Shown piece after piece: positions 1 to 9,748 of a stretch of 64,000 nucleotides of DNA. Numbering within the stretch: the first letter of the stretch is position 1; each line of letters starts with the position of its first letter. Under the pieces are notes generated by a model. The model worked only from the letters and a program-made list of their open reading frames with translations, was not told where the DNA came from and ran no database searches. The DNA comes from Mycolicibacterium sp. P1-5 (GTDB taxonomy: Bacteria; Actinomycetota; Actinomycetes; Mycobacteriales; Mycobacteriaceae), in the NCBI RefSeq assembly GCF_008329565.1, contig NZ_NPKT01000019.1, positions 62,001 through 126,000 on the forward strand, read 5' to 3'. A program made the position numbers and the translations under genes.

Positions 1-1
1 A

Positions 2-307
2 CAGGCTTGTGCGCTGTCGTCGGCTCTGCTGGCGGGTATGTGGGCGGCAGCCGGCGGAACCGATGCGGCGCTCGATGCCGCTCGCGCGGTGCTCGACGAG
101 GTGCCTGCCATCAAGGTCGACTATCTCGAACTGCGAGGGCCGCAACTCGAACCGGCGCCGCGGTACGGTCCGGCACGGCTGCTGATCGCCGCCCGTCTCG
201 GTGCCACCCGACTGCTGGACAACATCGCCGTGGACCTGTCCACCGACACTGCGCCGCCCGGCGTCGGAGGCAACGGCGATCACCCCGAAATCACCTGGAG
301 AAATTGA
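2..307 (+). CDS. panC: Pantothenate synthetase PanC, C-terminal part (5' end outside window)
   Basis: This is the last ~100 residues of pantothenate synthetase, which condenses pantoate and beta-alanine using ATP in cytosolic vitamin B5/CoA synthesis. The reading frame is open from the window edge and carries the family's C-terminal domain (DYLELRGPQLEP..., then ARLGATRLLDNIAV). The TGA stop shares one base with the panD start (TGATG), so the two are translationally coupled, and coaX follows at once. This panC-panD-coaX order is typical of mycobacteria. The catalytic N-terminal domain cannot be judged because it lies upstream of the window. Confidence 0.93.
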   Translation, partial: QACALSSALLAGMWAAAGGTDAALDAARAVLDEVPAIKVDYLELRGPQLEPAPRYGPARLLIAARLGATRLLDNIAVDLSTDTAPPGVGGNGDHPEITWRN

Positions 308-723
308 TGTTCCGGACGATGTTGAAGTCCAAGATCCACCGCGCGACGGTGACGCACGCCGACCTGCACTACGTCGGTTCGGTGACCATCGACGCCGATC
401 TGATGGACGCTGCCGACCTCCTCGAGGGTGAGCAGGTGACGATCGTCGACATCGACAACGGCGCACGGCTGGAGACCTACGCTATCACCGGACAGCGGGG
501 CACCGGCGTGATCGGAATCAACGGCGCAGCAGCTCATCTGGTTCATCCCGGCGATCTGGTGATCCTGATCGCCTACGGCGTGATGGCCGACGGCGAGGCC
601 CGTGGATACCGGCCCCGCATCGTGTTCGTCGACGCCGACAACCGGCAGGTCGACCTCGGCGATGACCCGGCCTACGTGCCCGACGACGTCACCGATTTAC
701 TCTCCCCGCGAACAGTGAGCTGA
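307..723 (+). CDS. panD: Aspartate 1-decarboxylase PanD
   Basis: PanD is a 138-residue pyruvoyl-dependent enzyme making beta-alanine from L-aspartate for pantothenate synthesis. The start ATG overlaps the panC stop by one base and gives MFRTMLKSKIHRATVT. Gly24-Ser25 (YVGSVTID) is the self-cleavage site that creates the pyruvoyl group, and Lys9 and the Tyr in the family's conserved GDLVILIAYG segment are present. Length matches the family. The frame stays open upstream inside panC, but the coupled ATG is clearly the right start. Its product feeds PanC directly, which explains the operon. Confidence 0.97.
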   Translation: MFRTMLKSKIHRATVTHADLHYVGSVTIDADLMDAADLLEGEQVTIVDIDNGARLETYAITGQRGTGVIGINGAAAHLVHPGDLVILIAYGVMADGEARGYRPRIVFVDADNRQVDLGDDPAYVPDDVTDLLSPRTVS

Positions 724-725
724 CC

Positions 726-1529
726 GTGCTGCTGGCGATCGACGTCCGCAACACCCACACCGTCGTCGGGCTGATCTCCGGATCCGGTGATCATGCGAAA
801 GTCTTGCAGCACTGGCGAATTCGGACCGAGCCGGAAGTAACGGCCGACGAGCTGGCGCTGACCATCGAGGGATTGATCGGCGACGACTCCGAGCGCCTTA
901 CCGGCGCGACCGGGCTGTCCACCGTCCCGTCGGTCATGTACGAGGTCCGGCTGATGCTCGAGCAGTACTGGTCCGCCGTGCCGCACATATTGATCGAGCC
1001 GGGCGTGCGCACCGGGATCCCGCTGCTCGTCGACAATCCCAAGGAGGTCGGGGCCGACCGGATCGTGAACTGCCTGGCGGCATACGCCAAATTCAAGTCC
1101 GCCGCCATTGTGGTGGACTTCGGCTCGTCGATCGTTGTGGACGTCGTTTCCGCCAAGGGTGAATTCCTCGGTGGCGCAATCGCTCCCGGAGTTCAGGTGT
1201 CCTCGGATGCGGCGGCCGCACGGTCGGCAGCGCTGCGCCGCGTCGAGCTCACCAGACCGCGTTCAGTGGTCGGCAAGAACACGGTCGAATGCATGCAGGC
1301 CGGTGCGATGTTCGGATTCGCCGGCCTGGTCGACGGTTTGGTGAACCGGATCCGGGACGATGTCGACGGGTTCGCTGGGTCCGATGTGGCGGTGGTCGCG
1401 ACCGGGCACACCGCTCCGGTGATGCTCCCTGACCTGCAGACGGTGCAGCACTACGACAAGCACCTGACCCTCGACGGGTTGCGGATGGTCTACGAACGCA
1501 ACCGCGACAACCAACGCGGCCGAAGATAG
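726..1529 (+). CDS. coaX: Type III pantothenate kinase CoaX
   Basis: A 267-residue ASKHA-fold kinase of the CoaX family, predicted to phosphorylate pantothenate as the first step of CoA synthesis. GTG start two bases after the panD stop. It has the N-terminal phosphate-binding loop (LLAIDVRNTHTVVGL, Asp6), the GADRIVN motif and a DFGSS segment in place of the more common DFGTAT, the latter being usual in mycobacterial orthologues. Mycobacteria normally also have a CoaA-type kinase elsewhere and in M. tuberculosis CoaX is reported inactive, so its physiological role here is uncertain. The stop codon lies in the first arm of a strong inverted repeat. Confidence 0.93.
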   Translation: MLLAIDVRNTHTVVGLISGSGDHAKVLQHWRIRTEPEVTADELALTIEGLIGDDSERLTGATGLSTVPSVMYEVRLMLEQYWSAVPHILIEPGVRTGIPLLVDNPKEVGADRIVNCLAAYAKFKSAAIVVDFGSSIVVDVVSAKGEFLGGAIAPGVQVSSDAAAARSAALRRVELTRPRSVVGKNTVECMQAGAMFGFAGLVDGLVNRIRDDVDGFAGSDVAVVATGHTAPVMLPDLQTVQHYDKHLTLDGLRMVYERNRDNQRGRR

Positions 1530-1583
1530 CGATTTCGGCGCGTTTCCATTCGCCTATCGGCGGTTTGCGCGCCGAAATCGCTA
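1527..1583. terminator. Perfect 16-bp inverted repeat, probable bidirectional terminator
   Basis: TAGCGATTTCGGCGCG at 1527-1542 is repeated as its exact reverse complement at 1568-1583, with a 25-base loop. The repeat lies between two convergent genes and each arm contains the stop codon of its gene: TAG of coaX at 1527-1529 and TAG of the deaminase at 1581-1583 on the minus strand. The position and stem strength suggest a bidirectional transcription terminator. There is no long T tract, as is common in mycobacteria. Confidence 0.7.
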
Positions 1584-2855
1584 GAAAAAGGTACGCACCA
1601 GATCGAGCACGCGGCCGCGCCTGTCGAGTACCGGGATCAGCTGCCACTTGTCGAATACCGTGCACGGGTGCGACACCCCGAACGCGACCCAGTCGCCGAC
1701 TCCGACGACGTCCTCGGCGGCGGCGGACAGCCGCAGAAACGCGTGCTGGTCATTGAGCTTGACGACCTCGCACCCGGCCAGATCCGCCCACCCAAAGCCG
1801 ATCCGAATCTGTTGCGGGACAGGGAGGTCTTGGTCGAACGACACGTCGCGGCGGCCCATCATCAACAGCGCCAGGCCTGGTTCGGGCCGCGAGCCGACCT
1901 GCGCCCACACCTGCAGCGCCGGCACGAACCCGCCCGGCTCGGCACCCGGCCGGGTCAGCGGAGAAGTCCGCAGGTACAGCCCGTCGTCGTTGGTCAGATA
2001 CGCCCCGCTGCGCAGGACCGTGCGCCATGGGCCTGCCAGCATCTCGGCTACCAGATCGAAATGTGTACTGCCGCCGGCGGTTACGAGGATGTCGTCCACC
2101 TCGAACAGAGGTGCCAGCCGGATCGCCACCGCGCGCACCCACGCCAGGTATTCCCGCACTCGTTCCACGCCAGAGGCCGACACATCGTGGCCAAGGGCGG
2201 CCTCGTAGCCGGCCACGCCGACCAGACGAAGCCGAGGACTGGCCACCGCCGCGGCGGCCACCGCATCGACGCAGGAGTTGTCGCGACAGCCGGTGCGGGT
2301 GCCCACCGCCCCGAGCTCCACGCAGACGTCGACCGGGCGCTGCGCCCCGGCCGCCCGTAACGCCTCGGTCATCAACGCCACCCCGCGCACCGAATCCACC
2401 CAGCAGATCAGCCGGAACTGGTGATCGGCATCCAGCTCGGCGGCCAGCCAGGCCAGCCCTGCTGCGTCGACCATCTCATTGGCCAACACCACCTCACGCA
2501 CTCCGAACGCCCGATAGGTCCGTACCTGGCTGATGGTCGCAGCCGTCACCGCGCACGCCCCCGACTCGAATTGCCGGGCCAACAGCTGCGGCGACATGTG
2601 GGTCTTTCCGTGTGGGGCCAACTCGACGCCGTGGCGGGCGCACCAGCGGGCCATCGTGGACAGGTTGTGGCGCAGCGCCTCGTCATGCAGGACGCACACC
2701 GGTCCCAGGGGGCCCGCGTCGAACAGGTCGGGGGCCTCGGCACAGATCTGCGCCACGGTCCGGCCCGACCAAGCTGCAGGCAGTCCTTTGAATCGCCAGT
2801 CCACCCGCTCGTCGGCCAGTTCTGCCACCGCCGCCGCGTTTAGGAGGGACCTCAT
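1581..2855 (-). CDS. PLP-dependent D-amino-acid deaminase / D-serine dehydratase-like (fold III)
   Basis: A 424-residue fold-type III PLP protein: alanine-racemase-like N-terminal barrel and D-serine-dehydratase-like C-terminal domain. Lys84 in APHGKTHMS is the expected Schiff-base lysine. The C-terminal SHPC motif (about residues 395-398) supplies the His and Cys that bind zinc in eukaryotic-type D-serine dehydratases. It probably deaminates D-serine, D-threonine or a related 3-hydroxy amino acid; D-threonine aldolase activity cannot be excluded. It sits convergent to coaX and divergent from lysS (23-bp gap), a place where M. tuberculosis has no comparable gene, so it looks like a lineage-specific insertion or retention. 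Confidence 0.8.
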   Translation of the reverse strand: MRSLLNAAAVAELADERVDWRFKGLPAAWSGRTVAQICAEAPDLFDAGPLGPVCVLHDEALRHNLSTMARWCARHGVELAPHGKTHMSPQLLARQFESGACAVTAATISQVRTYRAFGVREVVLANEMVDAAGLAWLAAELDADHQFRLICWVDSVRGVALMTEALRAAGAQRPVDVCVELGAVGTRTGCRDNSCVDAVAAAAVASPRLRLVGVAGYEAALGHDVSASGVERVREYLAWVRAVAIRLAPLFEVDDILVTAGGSTHFDLVAEMLAGPWRTVLRSGAYLTNDDGLYLRTSPLTRPGAEPGGFVPALQVWAQVGSRPEPGLALLMMGRRDVSFDQDLPVPQQIRIGFGWADLAGCEVVKLNDQHAFLRLSAAAEDVVGVGDWVAFGVSHPCTVFDKWQLIPVLDRRGRVLDLVRTFF

Positions 2856-2878
2856 GACCTCATTTAAGCTGGCACGCC

Positions 2879-4399
2879 GTGAGCCCTGCTGATACTTCGG
2901 ATACCGACCACGCGGGCGGCGACGTCCCTGAGCAGTTCCGGATTCGCCAGGGCAAGCGCGAGGCCCTGCTGGCCGACGGAAAAGATCCCTATCCGGTTTC
3001 GGTACCCCGTACCCATTCGCTGGCCGAGATCCGCGCCGCCTATCCGGACCTCGAAGCCGATGCCGCCACCGGCGTCATCGTCGGGGCGACCGGCCGGGTG
3101 GTGTTCGCCCGCAACTCGGGCAAGCTGTGCTTCGCCACCCTGCAGGAGGGCGACGGCACCCAGTTGCAGGCCATGATCAGTTTGGCCGGCGTGGGCGAGG
3201 GCGCCCTGGAAGCCTGGAAGTCCGAGGTGGACCTCGGTGACATCGTGTTCGTGCACGGTGAGGTGATCAGCTCCCGTCGGGGCGAACTGTCTGTGATGGC
3301 CGACTCCTGGCAGATGGCCAGTAAGGCGTTGCGCCCGCTGCCGGTAGCGCACAAAGAGATGAGCGAAGAGTTGCGCGTACGGCAGCGCTACGTCGACCTG
3401 ATCGTGCGTCCGGAGGCTCGCACCATCGCTCGGCAACGCATCGCCGTCGTCCGTGCGGTGCGCAACGCGCTGGAACGCCGCGGGTTCCTCGAAGTCGAGA
3501 CGCCGATGCTGCAGACGCTGGCCGGTGGCGCGGCGGCGCGGCCGTTCGTCACCCATTCCAATGCCCTCGACGTCGACCTGTATCTGCGAATCGCCCCCGA
3601 GTTGTTCCTCAAGCGGTGCGTGGTCGGAGGTCTCGAGAAGGTTTTCGAGCTCAATCGGAACTTCCGAAACGAAGGCATTGATTCGACGCATTCGCCGGAA
3701 TTCTCGATGCTCGAGACATATCAGGCGTGGGGAACGTATGACGATTCGGCGATCGTCACCCGTGAAATAATTCAGGAAGTTGCGGACGAGGCGATCGGCA
3801 CACGGCAAGTGCCATTGCCCGATGGAACAATCTATGACCTCGACGGTGAATGGCCGTCGCTACAAATGTACCCGTCGTTGTCTGAAGCACTCGGTGAAGA
3901 GATCACCCCCGAGACGTCGGCAGAATACTTACTCACTATCGCCGGTCGCCTCGGCGTGGAGATCCCGGAGCATCGCGGCTACGGGCACGGCAAGCTCATC
4001 GAAGAACTCTGGGAGCACACGGTCGGGAACACATTGTGGGCACCGGCATTCGTCAAGGATTTTCCGGTCGAGACCACACCGTTGACCCGCCAGCACCGGA
4101 GTATCCCCGGTGTTACCGAGAAATGGGATCTGTACGTGCGCGGCTTCGAGTTGGCCACCGGCTACTCGGAGCTCGTCGACCCGATTGTGCAGCGCGAACG
4201 CTTCGAGGCACAGGCCGCCGCAGCCGCCGCCGGCGACGATGAGGCGATGGCACTCGACGAGGATTTCCTGGCGGCAATGGAGTACGCGATGCCGCCGACC
4301 ACCGGAACCGGAATGGGTATCGATCGTCTGTTGATGGCGCTCACCGGCTTGTCAATTCGCGAAACAGTTTTGTTTCCGATTGTTCGCCGACATGGCTGA
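2879..4399 (+). CDS. lysS: Lysyl-tRNA synthetase LysS (class II)
   Basis: A 506-residue class II lysyl-tRNA synthetase charging tRNA-Lys in the cytosol. An N-terminal OB-fold anticodon-binding domain (about residues 50-170) precedes the catalytic domain with motif 2 (FRNEGIDSTHSPEFSMLE) and a motif 3 ending near GTGMGIDRLLM. GTG start; there is no convincing Shine-Dalgarno sequence and the start follows a TTAAGCT element, so a leaderless or very short leader is possible. Located directly upstream of lsr2 as in other mycobacteria. A second lysine-tRNA synthetase-like protein (LysX) is normal in the genus but is not in this window. Confidence 0.96.
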   Translation: MSPADTSDTDHAGGDVPEQFRIRQGKREALLADGKDPYPVSVPRTHSLAEIRAAYPDLEADAATGVIVGATGRVVFARNSGKLCFATLQEGDGTQLQAMISLAGVGEGALEAWKSEVDLGDIVFVHGEVISSRRGELSVMADSWQMASKALRPLPVAHKEMSEELRVRQRYVDLIVRPEARTIARQRIAVVRAVRNALERRGFLEVETPMLQTLAGGAAARPFVTHSNALDVDLYLRIAPELFLKRCVVGGLEKVFELNRNFRNEGIDSTHSPEFSMLETYQAWGTYDDSAIVTREIIQEVADEAIGTRQVPLPDGTIYDLDGEWPSLQMYPSLSEALGEEITPETSAEYLLTIAGRLGVEIPEHRGYGHGKLIEELWEHTVGNTLWAPAFVKDFPVETTPLTRQHRSIPGVTEKWDLYVRGFELATGYSELVDPIVQRERFEAQAAAAAAGDDEAMALDEDFLAAMEYAMPPTTGTGMGIDRLLMALTGLSIRETVLFPIVRRHG

Positions 4400-4516
4400 A
4401 GTGCGCTGATCCAATCTACGTTGAACGATTTCGTCCACTGTGGCACATTGGTGCACATGGGGTAGACGCTCTCGACTATGGGTTGTTGAGCGCAGGCAGA
4501 AGGATTCAGTGAGGCA

Positions 4517-4858
4517 ATGGCCAAGAAAGTGACCGTCACTCTCGTCGACGATTTCGATGGCGCGGGAGCAGCCGATGAAACGGTTGAATTCGCGCTCGAC
4601 GGTGTGAGCTATGAGATCGACCTTTCTTCGAAGAATGCTCAGAAACTGCGTAACGATCTCAAGCAGTGGGTCGAGGCCAGCCGTCGCGTGGGAGGCCGCC
4701 GCCGTGGTCGCTCGGGTCCGGCCGGCCGTGGCCGCGCCAGCATCGATCGCGAGCAGAGCGCGGCGATCCGGGAGTGGGCGCGTCGCAACGGCCACAAGGT
4801 GTCGACCCGGGGACGTATCCCGGCCGACATCATCGACGCGTTCCACGCCGCGACTTAG
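4517..4858 (+). CDS. lsr2: Nucleoid-associated xenogeneic silencer Lsr2
   Basis: Lsr2 is the 113-residue H-NS-like protein of actinobacteria that bridges DNA and silences AT-rich genes. The N-terminal dimerisation domain starts MAKKVTVTLVDDFDG (residues 1-60), a basic linker rich in Arg and Gly follows, and the C-terminal DNA-binding domain carries the RGR AT-hook-like motif (STRGRIPADII, about residues 96-106). The 117-base gap to lysS and 248-base gap to clpC1 suggest its own promoter. Length and both domains are standard. Confidence 0.97.
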   Translation: MAKKVTVTLVDDFDGAGAADETVEFALDGVSYEIDLSSKNAQKLRNDLKQWVEASRRVGGRRRGRSGPAGRGRASIDREQSAAIREWARRNGHKVSTRGRIPADIIDAFHAAT

Positions 4859-4907
4859 GTTTCAGCTAACCTCCTCGCCACTTGCCACGACCGACGTGGA
4901 GCCTCGT

Positions 4908-4922
4908 TTCGCTGGGGGCGAA
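4908..4922. promoter_or_regulatory. Candidate ClgR operator upstream of clpC1
   Basis: TTCGC-N5-GCGAA is a perfect inverted repeat about 185 bases before the clpC1 start. The actinobacterial protease regulator ClgR binds repeats of this TTCGC/GCGAA type and activates clpC1 and clpP genes, so this is a reasonable operator candidate. The site is matched by eye only. Confidence 0.5.
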
Positions 4923-5106
4923 GTGGCGACCGGTGTTTACCGGAAACGATTCGCAGCTCTGCCGCGTTGGTGTGCTAGGTCCGAACCGCTAGGGAGCGGT
5001 AAGGGCGGCAAGGGAGGACGCCTTCTGCGACCGCCCATTAGAGTGGACGACAGGTACGTGGTGACTACCGCTGTACCTAATCGTGATGGAGAGCAGGTAA
5101 CCGAGG

Positions 5107-7635
<2,529 letters not shown>

Positions 7636-7647
7636 CGACGCTGCCGG

Positions 7648-7686
7648 AAACGGGCGGCTACCCTCAACCGGGGTAGTCGCCCGTTT
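7648..7686. terminator. Strong hairpin terminator after clpC1
   Basis: AAACGGGCGGCTACCC at 7648-7663 pairs with GGGTAGTCGCCCGTTT at 7671-7686, giving a 16-bp stem with one G-T wobble and a short loop. It starts 12 bases after the clpC1 stop and ends before the next gene's ribosome binding site, as expected for an intrinsic-type terminator. Confidence 0.75.
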
Positions 7687-7709
7687 CGCATGCAGAGGAA
7701 GGCTTGGCC

Positions 7710-8078
7710 GTGCTTGTTGTCACCACCAACGACATCCCGGGCTGGGAAATCCAGCGGGTGTGCGGTGAGGTGTTCGGTCTCACCGTGCGATCGCGCAATG
7801 CCTTCTCCCAGATGGGTGCGGGCTTCAAAAGCATGTTCGGTGGCGAGCTGCAGGGCATGACCAAGAACCTCGCCGAGAGTCGCAACGAGGCGATGAACCG
7901 ATTGATGACCGAGGCCCGCAACCGCGGTGGCAACGCGATCATCGGAATGCGTTTCGACACCACCGAACTCGGCGATGTCTGGACCGAGATCTGCGCCTAC
8001 GGCACCGCCATACAGGCCGTCCCGATCACCGACGCGGCGAAGTACACCGCCCAGCAGCTGGGTTACGGCGCCGGCTGA
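7710..8078 (+). CDS. YbjQ/UPF0145 family protein
   Basis: A 122-residue cytosolic protein of the YbjQ (UPF0145) family, often described as a putative heavy-metal-binding domain; its biochemical function is unknown. The family signature is visible: N-terminal TTNDIPGWEI, a central helix with ESRNEAMNRLMTEA, and the ARNRGGNAIIGMRFDT strand. I chose GTG at 7710 because AGAGGAAGG lies 7 bases upstream; a TTG six bases earlier is too close to that site. It lies just after the clpC1 terminator and before a cobalamin riboswitch. Confidence 0.75.
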   Translation: MLVVTTNDIPGWEIQRVCGEVFGLTVRSRNAFSQMGAGFKSMFGGELQGMTKNLAESRNEAMNRLMTEARNRGGNAIIGMRFDTTELGDVWTEICAYGTAIQAVPITDAAKYTAQQLGYGAG

Positions 8079-8091
8079 GCCTCCGGCGGTA

Positions 8092-8200
8092 TAGCATCCT
8101 CGGTGTAAGAGACGAGTCGAGGAATCTGGTGGAATTCCAGAACGGTCGCGCCACTGTTGACAGTCAGACCCGAGGCCCGTCAAGGTTCGTATTGGGACGC
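8092..8200 (+). promoter_or_regulatory. Cobalamin riboswitch upstream of cbtB
   Basis: The leader of cbtB contains the B12-box consensus GCCACTG at 8150-8156, preceded by a paired segment (GAATCTGG...CCAGAAC) and followed by GACAGTCAGACCC. This arrangement matches the conserved core of cobalamin-sensing riboswitches. It ends about 20-40 bases before the start of a cobalt-uptake gene, the classic target. High cobalamin is expected to reduce expression of cbtBA. The exact 5' edge is approximate. Confidence 0.8.
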
Positions 8201-8222
8201 GTAGCTCCCTGAAAGGACACCG

Positions 8223-8435
8223 ATGACTACTCCGCAGACCAAGAGCCGCGCCCGCGCCGTCGATCTGTCGGCCGCCAAAGCTGTCGCCTGGCTCTCGCTG
8301 ACCGCCTTCTTCGCGCTGCTGGTGCTGTACTTCGTCGGCATCGACCAGGGTGCCACTTCGGTTTTCGGCGACAACATGTACGTCCACGAATTCGTGCATG
8401 ACGCCCGCCATCTGCTCGGCTTCCCCTGCCACTGA
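8223..8435 (+). CDS. cbtB: Cobalt transporter subunit CbtB
   Basis: A 70-residue CbtB family protein with one membrane helix (about residues 18-42) and a C-terminal His-containing tail (MYVHEFVHDARHLLGFPCH) that fits metal binding. CbtB and CbtA form predicted cobalt (sometimes nickel) uptake systems found with B12 riboswitches. ATG start with GAAAGGA upstream. cbtA follows 24 bases later. The cobalamin riboswitch directly in front supports cobalt as substrate. Confidence 0.88.
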   Translation: MTTPQTKSRARAVDLSAAKAVAWLSLTAFFALLVLYFVGIDQGATSVFGDNMYVHEFVHDARHLLGFPCH

Positions 8436-8459
8436 GCCAGCGGCAATTCGCCAACACAA

Positions 8460-9194
8460 ATGGAAAAGTCAATAATCTGGCGCGGCATTCTGTCCGGCGC
8501 CCTTGCCGGCGTGCTCGCATTCGTTTTCGCGCGGATCTTCACCGAGCCGGTGATCGATCGTGCGATCGGCTTCGAAGACGATATGGCGCACAGTCATGGG
8601 GCGCACGAACACGGCGTTGAACTGTTCACCCGTGGCGTGCAGGGCAACATCGGCATGGGCTTCGGCGTCCTCGCCTTCGCGGTGGCAATGGGCGCGCTGC
8701 TCGCGGTGGTCTTCGCCGTGGTCTACGGCCGCTTCGGCGATATCGCGGCGCGTCCGCTGGCGGCTCGGCTGGCCGGGTCGATGCTGGTGTGCCTCTACGT
8801 AGTTCCCGCGCTGAAGTACCCGCCCAACCCACCAGCAGTCAGCCTCGAGGAAACGATCCGGCAGCGGACCCTGCTCTATCTGCTGATCGTCGTGTTGTCC
8901 GCGGCGTTGTTCGTCGCGGCGGTCGTCGTGCAGCGCCGACTTGCCCAGCGGCTGGACGGTTGGAACGCGACGTTGATCGCGGCGGGTGGCTACATCATCG
9001 CAGTGGCAGTTGTCATGTTGTCGTTGCCGACGATCGACGAGACACCCGACCATTTCCCCGCCGACCTGCTCTACGAGTTCCGGCTGTACTCGCTGGGCAC
9101 CCAGGTCGTCATGTGGGTGACGATCGGTGGGGTTTTCGCCGCACTGATGCACCGGCTGCTAGACACCAAGCAGCACGAGCCCGTCGCTGCGTGA
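8460..9194 (+). CDS. cbtA: Cobalt transporter subunit CbtA
   Basis: A 244-residue integral membrane protein of the CbtA family with five to six predicted helices (first at about residues 8-27, others near 60-85, 98-118, 137-160, 174-193 and 215-235). A His-rich loop after the first helix (MAHSHGAHEHG, about residues 43-53) is a likely metal-binding site. It is the second gene of the riboswitch-controlled cobalt-uptake operon. Its TGA overlaps the GTG of the next gene (GTGA), so the three genes are coupled. Confidence 0.88.
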   Translation: MEKSIIWRGILSGALAGVLAFVFARIFTEPVIDRAIGFEDDMAHSHGAHEHGVELFTRGVQGNIGMGFGVLAFAVAMGALLAVVFAVVYGRFGDIAARPLAARLAGSMLVCLYVVPALKYPPNPPAVSLEETIRQRTLLYLLIVVLSAALFVAAVVVQRRLAQRLDGWNATLIAAGGYIIAVAVVMLSLPTIDETPDHFPADLLYEFRLYSLGTQVVMWVTIGGVFAALMHRLLDTKQHEPVAA

Positions 9195-9748
9195 GCGAAG
9201 TCGTCCGGCTGACCCTGGTCTCCCACGCCATGACCGACGCCATGGCAGCCGGGCGATTTCCGATCGATGAAGAACTCAACGGACGGGGTCGACGTCAGCT
9301 CGACGGGCTCGACTTGGGCGCCGCGGACACCGTGCTGTGCGGACCAGAGATTCGGGCACGCCAGACCGCGGAGGCGCTGGGCCTGACGCCTACCGTCGAA
9401 TCGCGGCTGGCCGACCTGGGCTGCGGTGCTTGGCGCGGCCTAGGCCTCGACCGGGTACAGCCGGCTGAGCTCACGCAGTGGCTGACCGAGCCCGGAAGCT
9501 GTCCGCACAACGGCGAATCGATCGCCGAGTTGGTCGTCCGGGTTCATGGCTGGCTGGCCGACCTGACTCAAACACCGGGCCGCACCGTCGCCTTCACCCA
9601 CCCCGCAGTTATCCGCGCCGCGATTCTCAGCGCGCTGGAGGCACCGCCAAAGTCGTTTTGGCGCATCGATATTGCACCGGCCAGCAGCACCACCCTGCAT
9701 CACCGGGGAACGGGCTGGACGCTGCGCTCAGCGGTAGCGGGGCAGTAG
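9191..9748 (+). CDS. Histidine phosphatase-superfamily protein with altered RHG motif
   Basis: A 185-residue protein of the histidine phosphatase (phosphoglycerate mutase-like) superfamily. The N-terminal motif reads LTLVSHAMTDA where active members have LxRHGxT: the catalytic His is kept but the phosphate-binding Arg and Gly are replaced by Ser and Ala. The second His lies in FTHPAVIRAAI (about residue 136). GTG start overlapping the cbtA stop by four bases, so it is part of the riboswitch-controlled cobalt operon. An alpha-ribazole-phosphatase-like (CobC) role is tempting from context but not shown, and activity may be weak or lost. The last 21 bases overlap the convergent lpqF. Confidence 0.72.
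   Translation: MSEVVRLTLVSHAMTDAMAAGRFPIDEELNGRGRRQLDGLDLGAADTVLCGPEIRARQTAEALGLTPTVESRLADLGCGAWRGLGLDRVQPAELTQWLTEPGSCPHNGESIAELVVRVHGWLADLTQTPGRTVAFTHPAVIRAAILSALEAPPKSFWRIDIAPASSTTLHHRGTGWTLRSAVAGQ

Noticed and set aside
7..306. N-terminal extension of panD through panC
   Set aside because: Only an open frame; PanD proteins start at the coupled ATG at 307 and the upstream part encodes panC in another frame.
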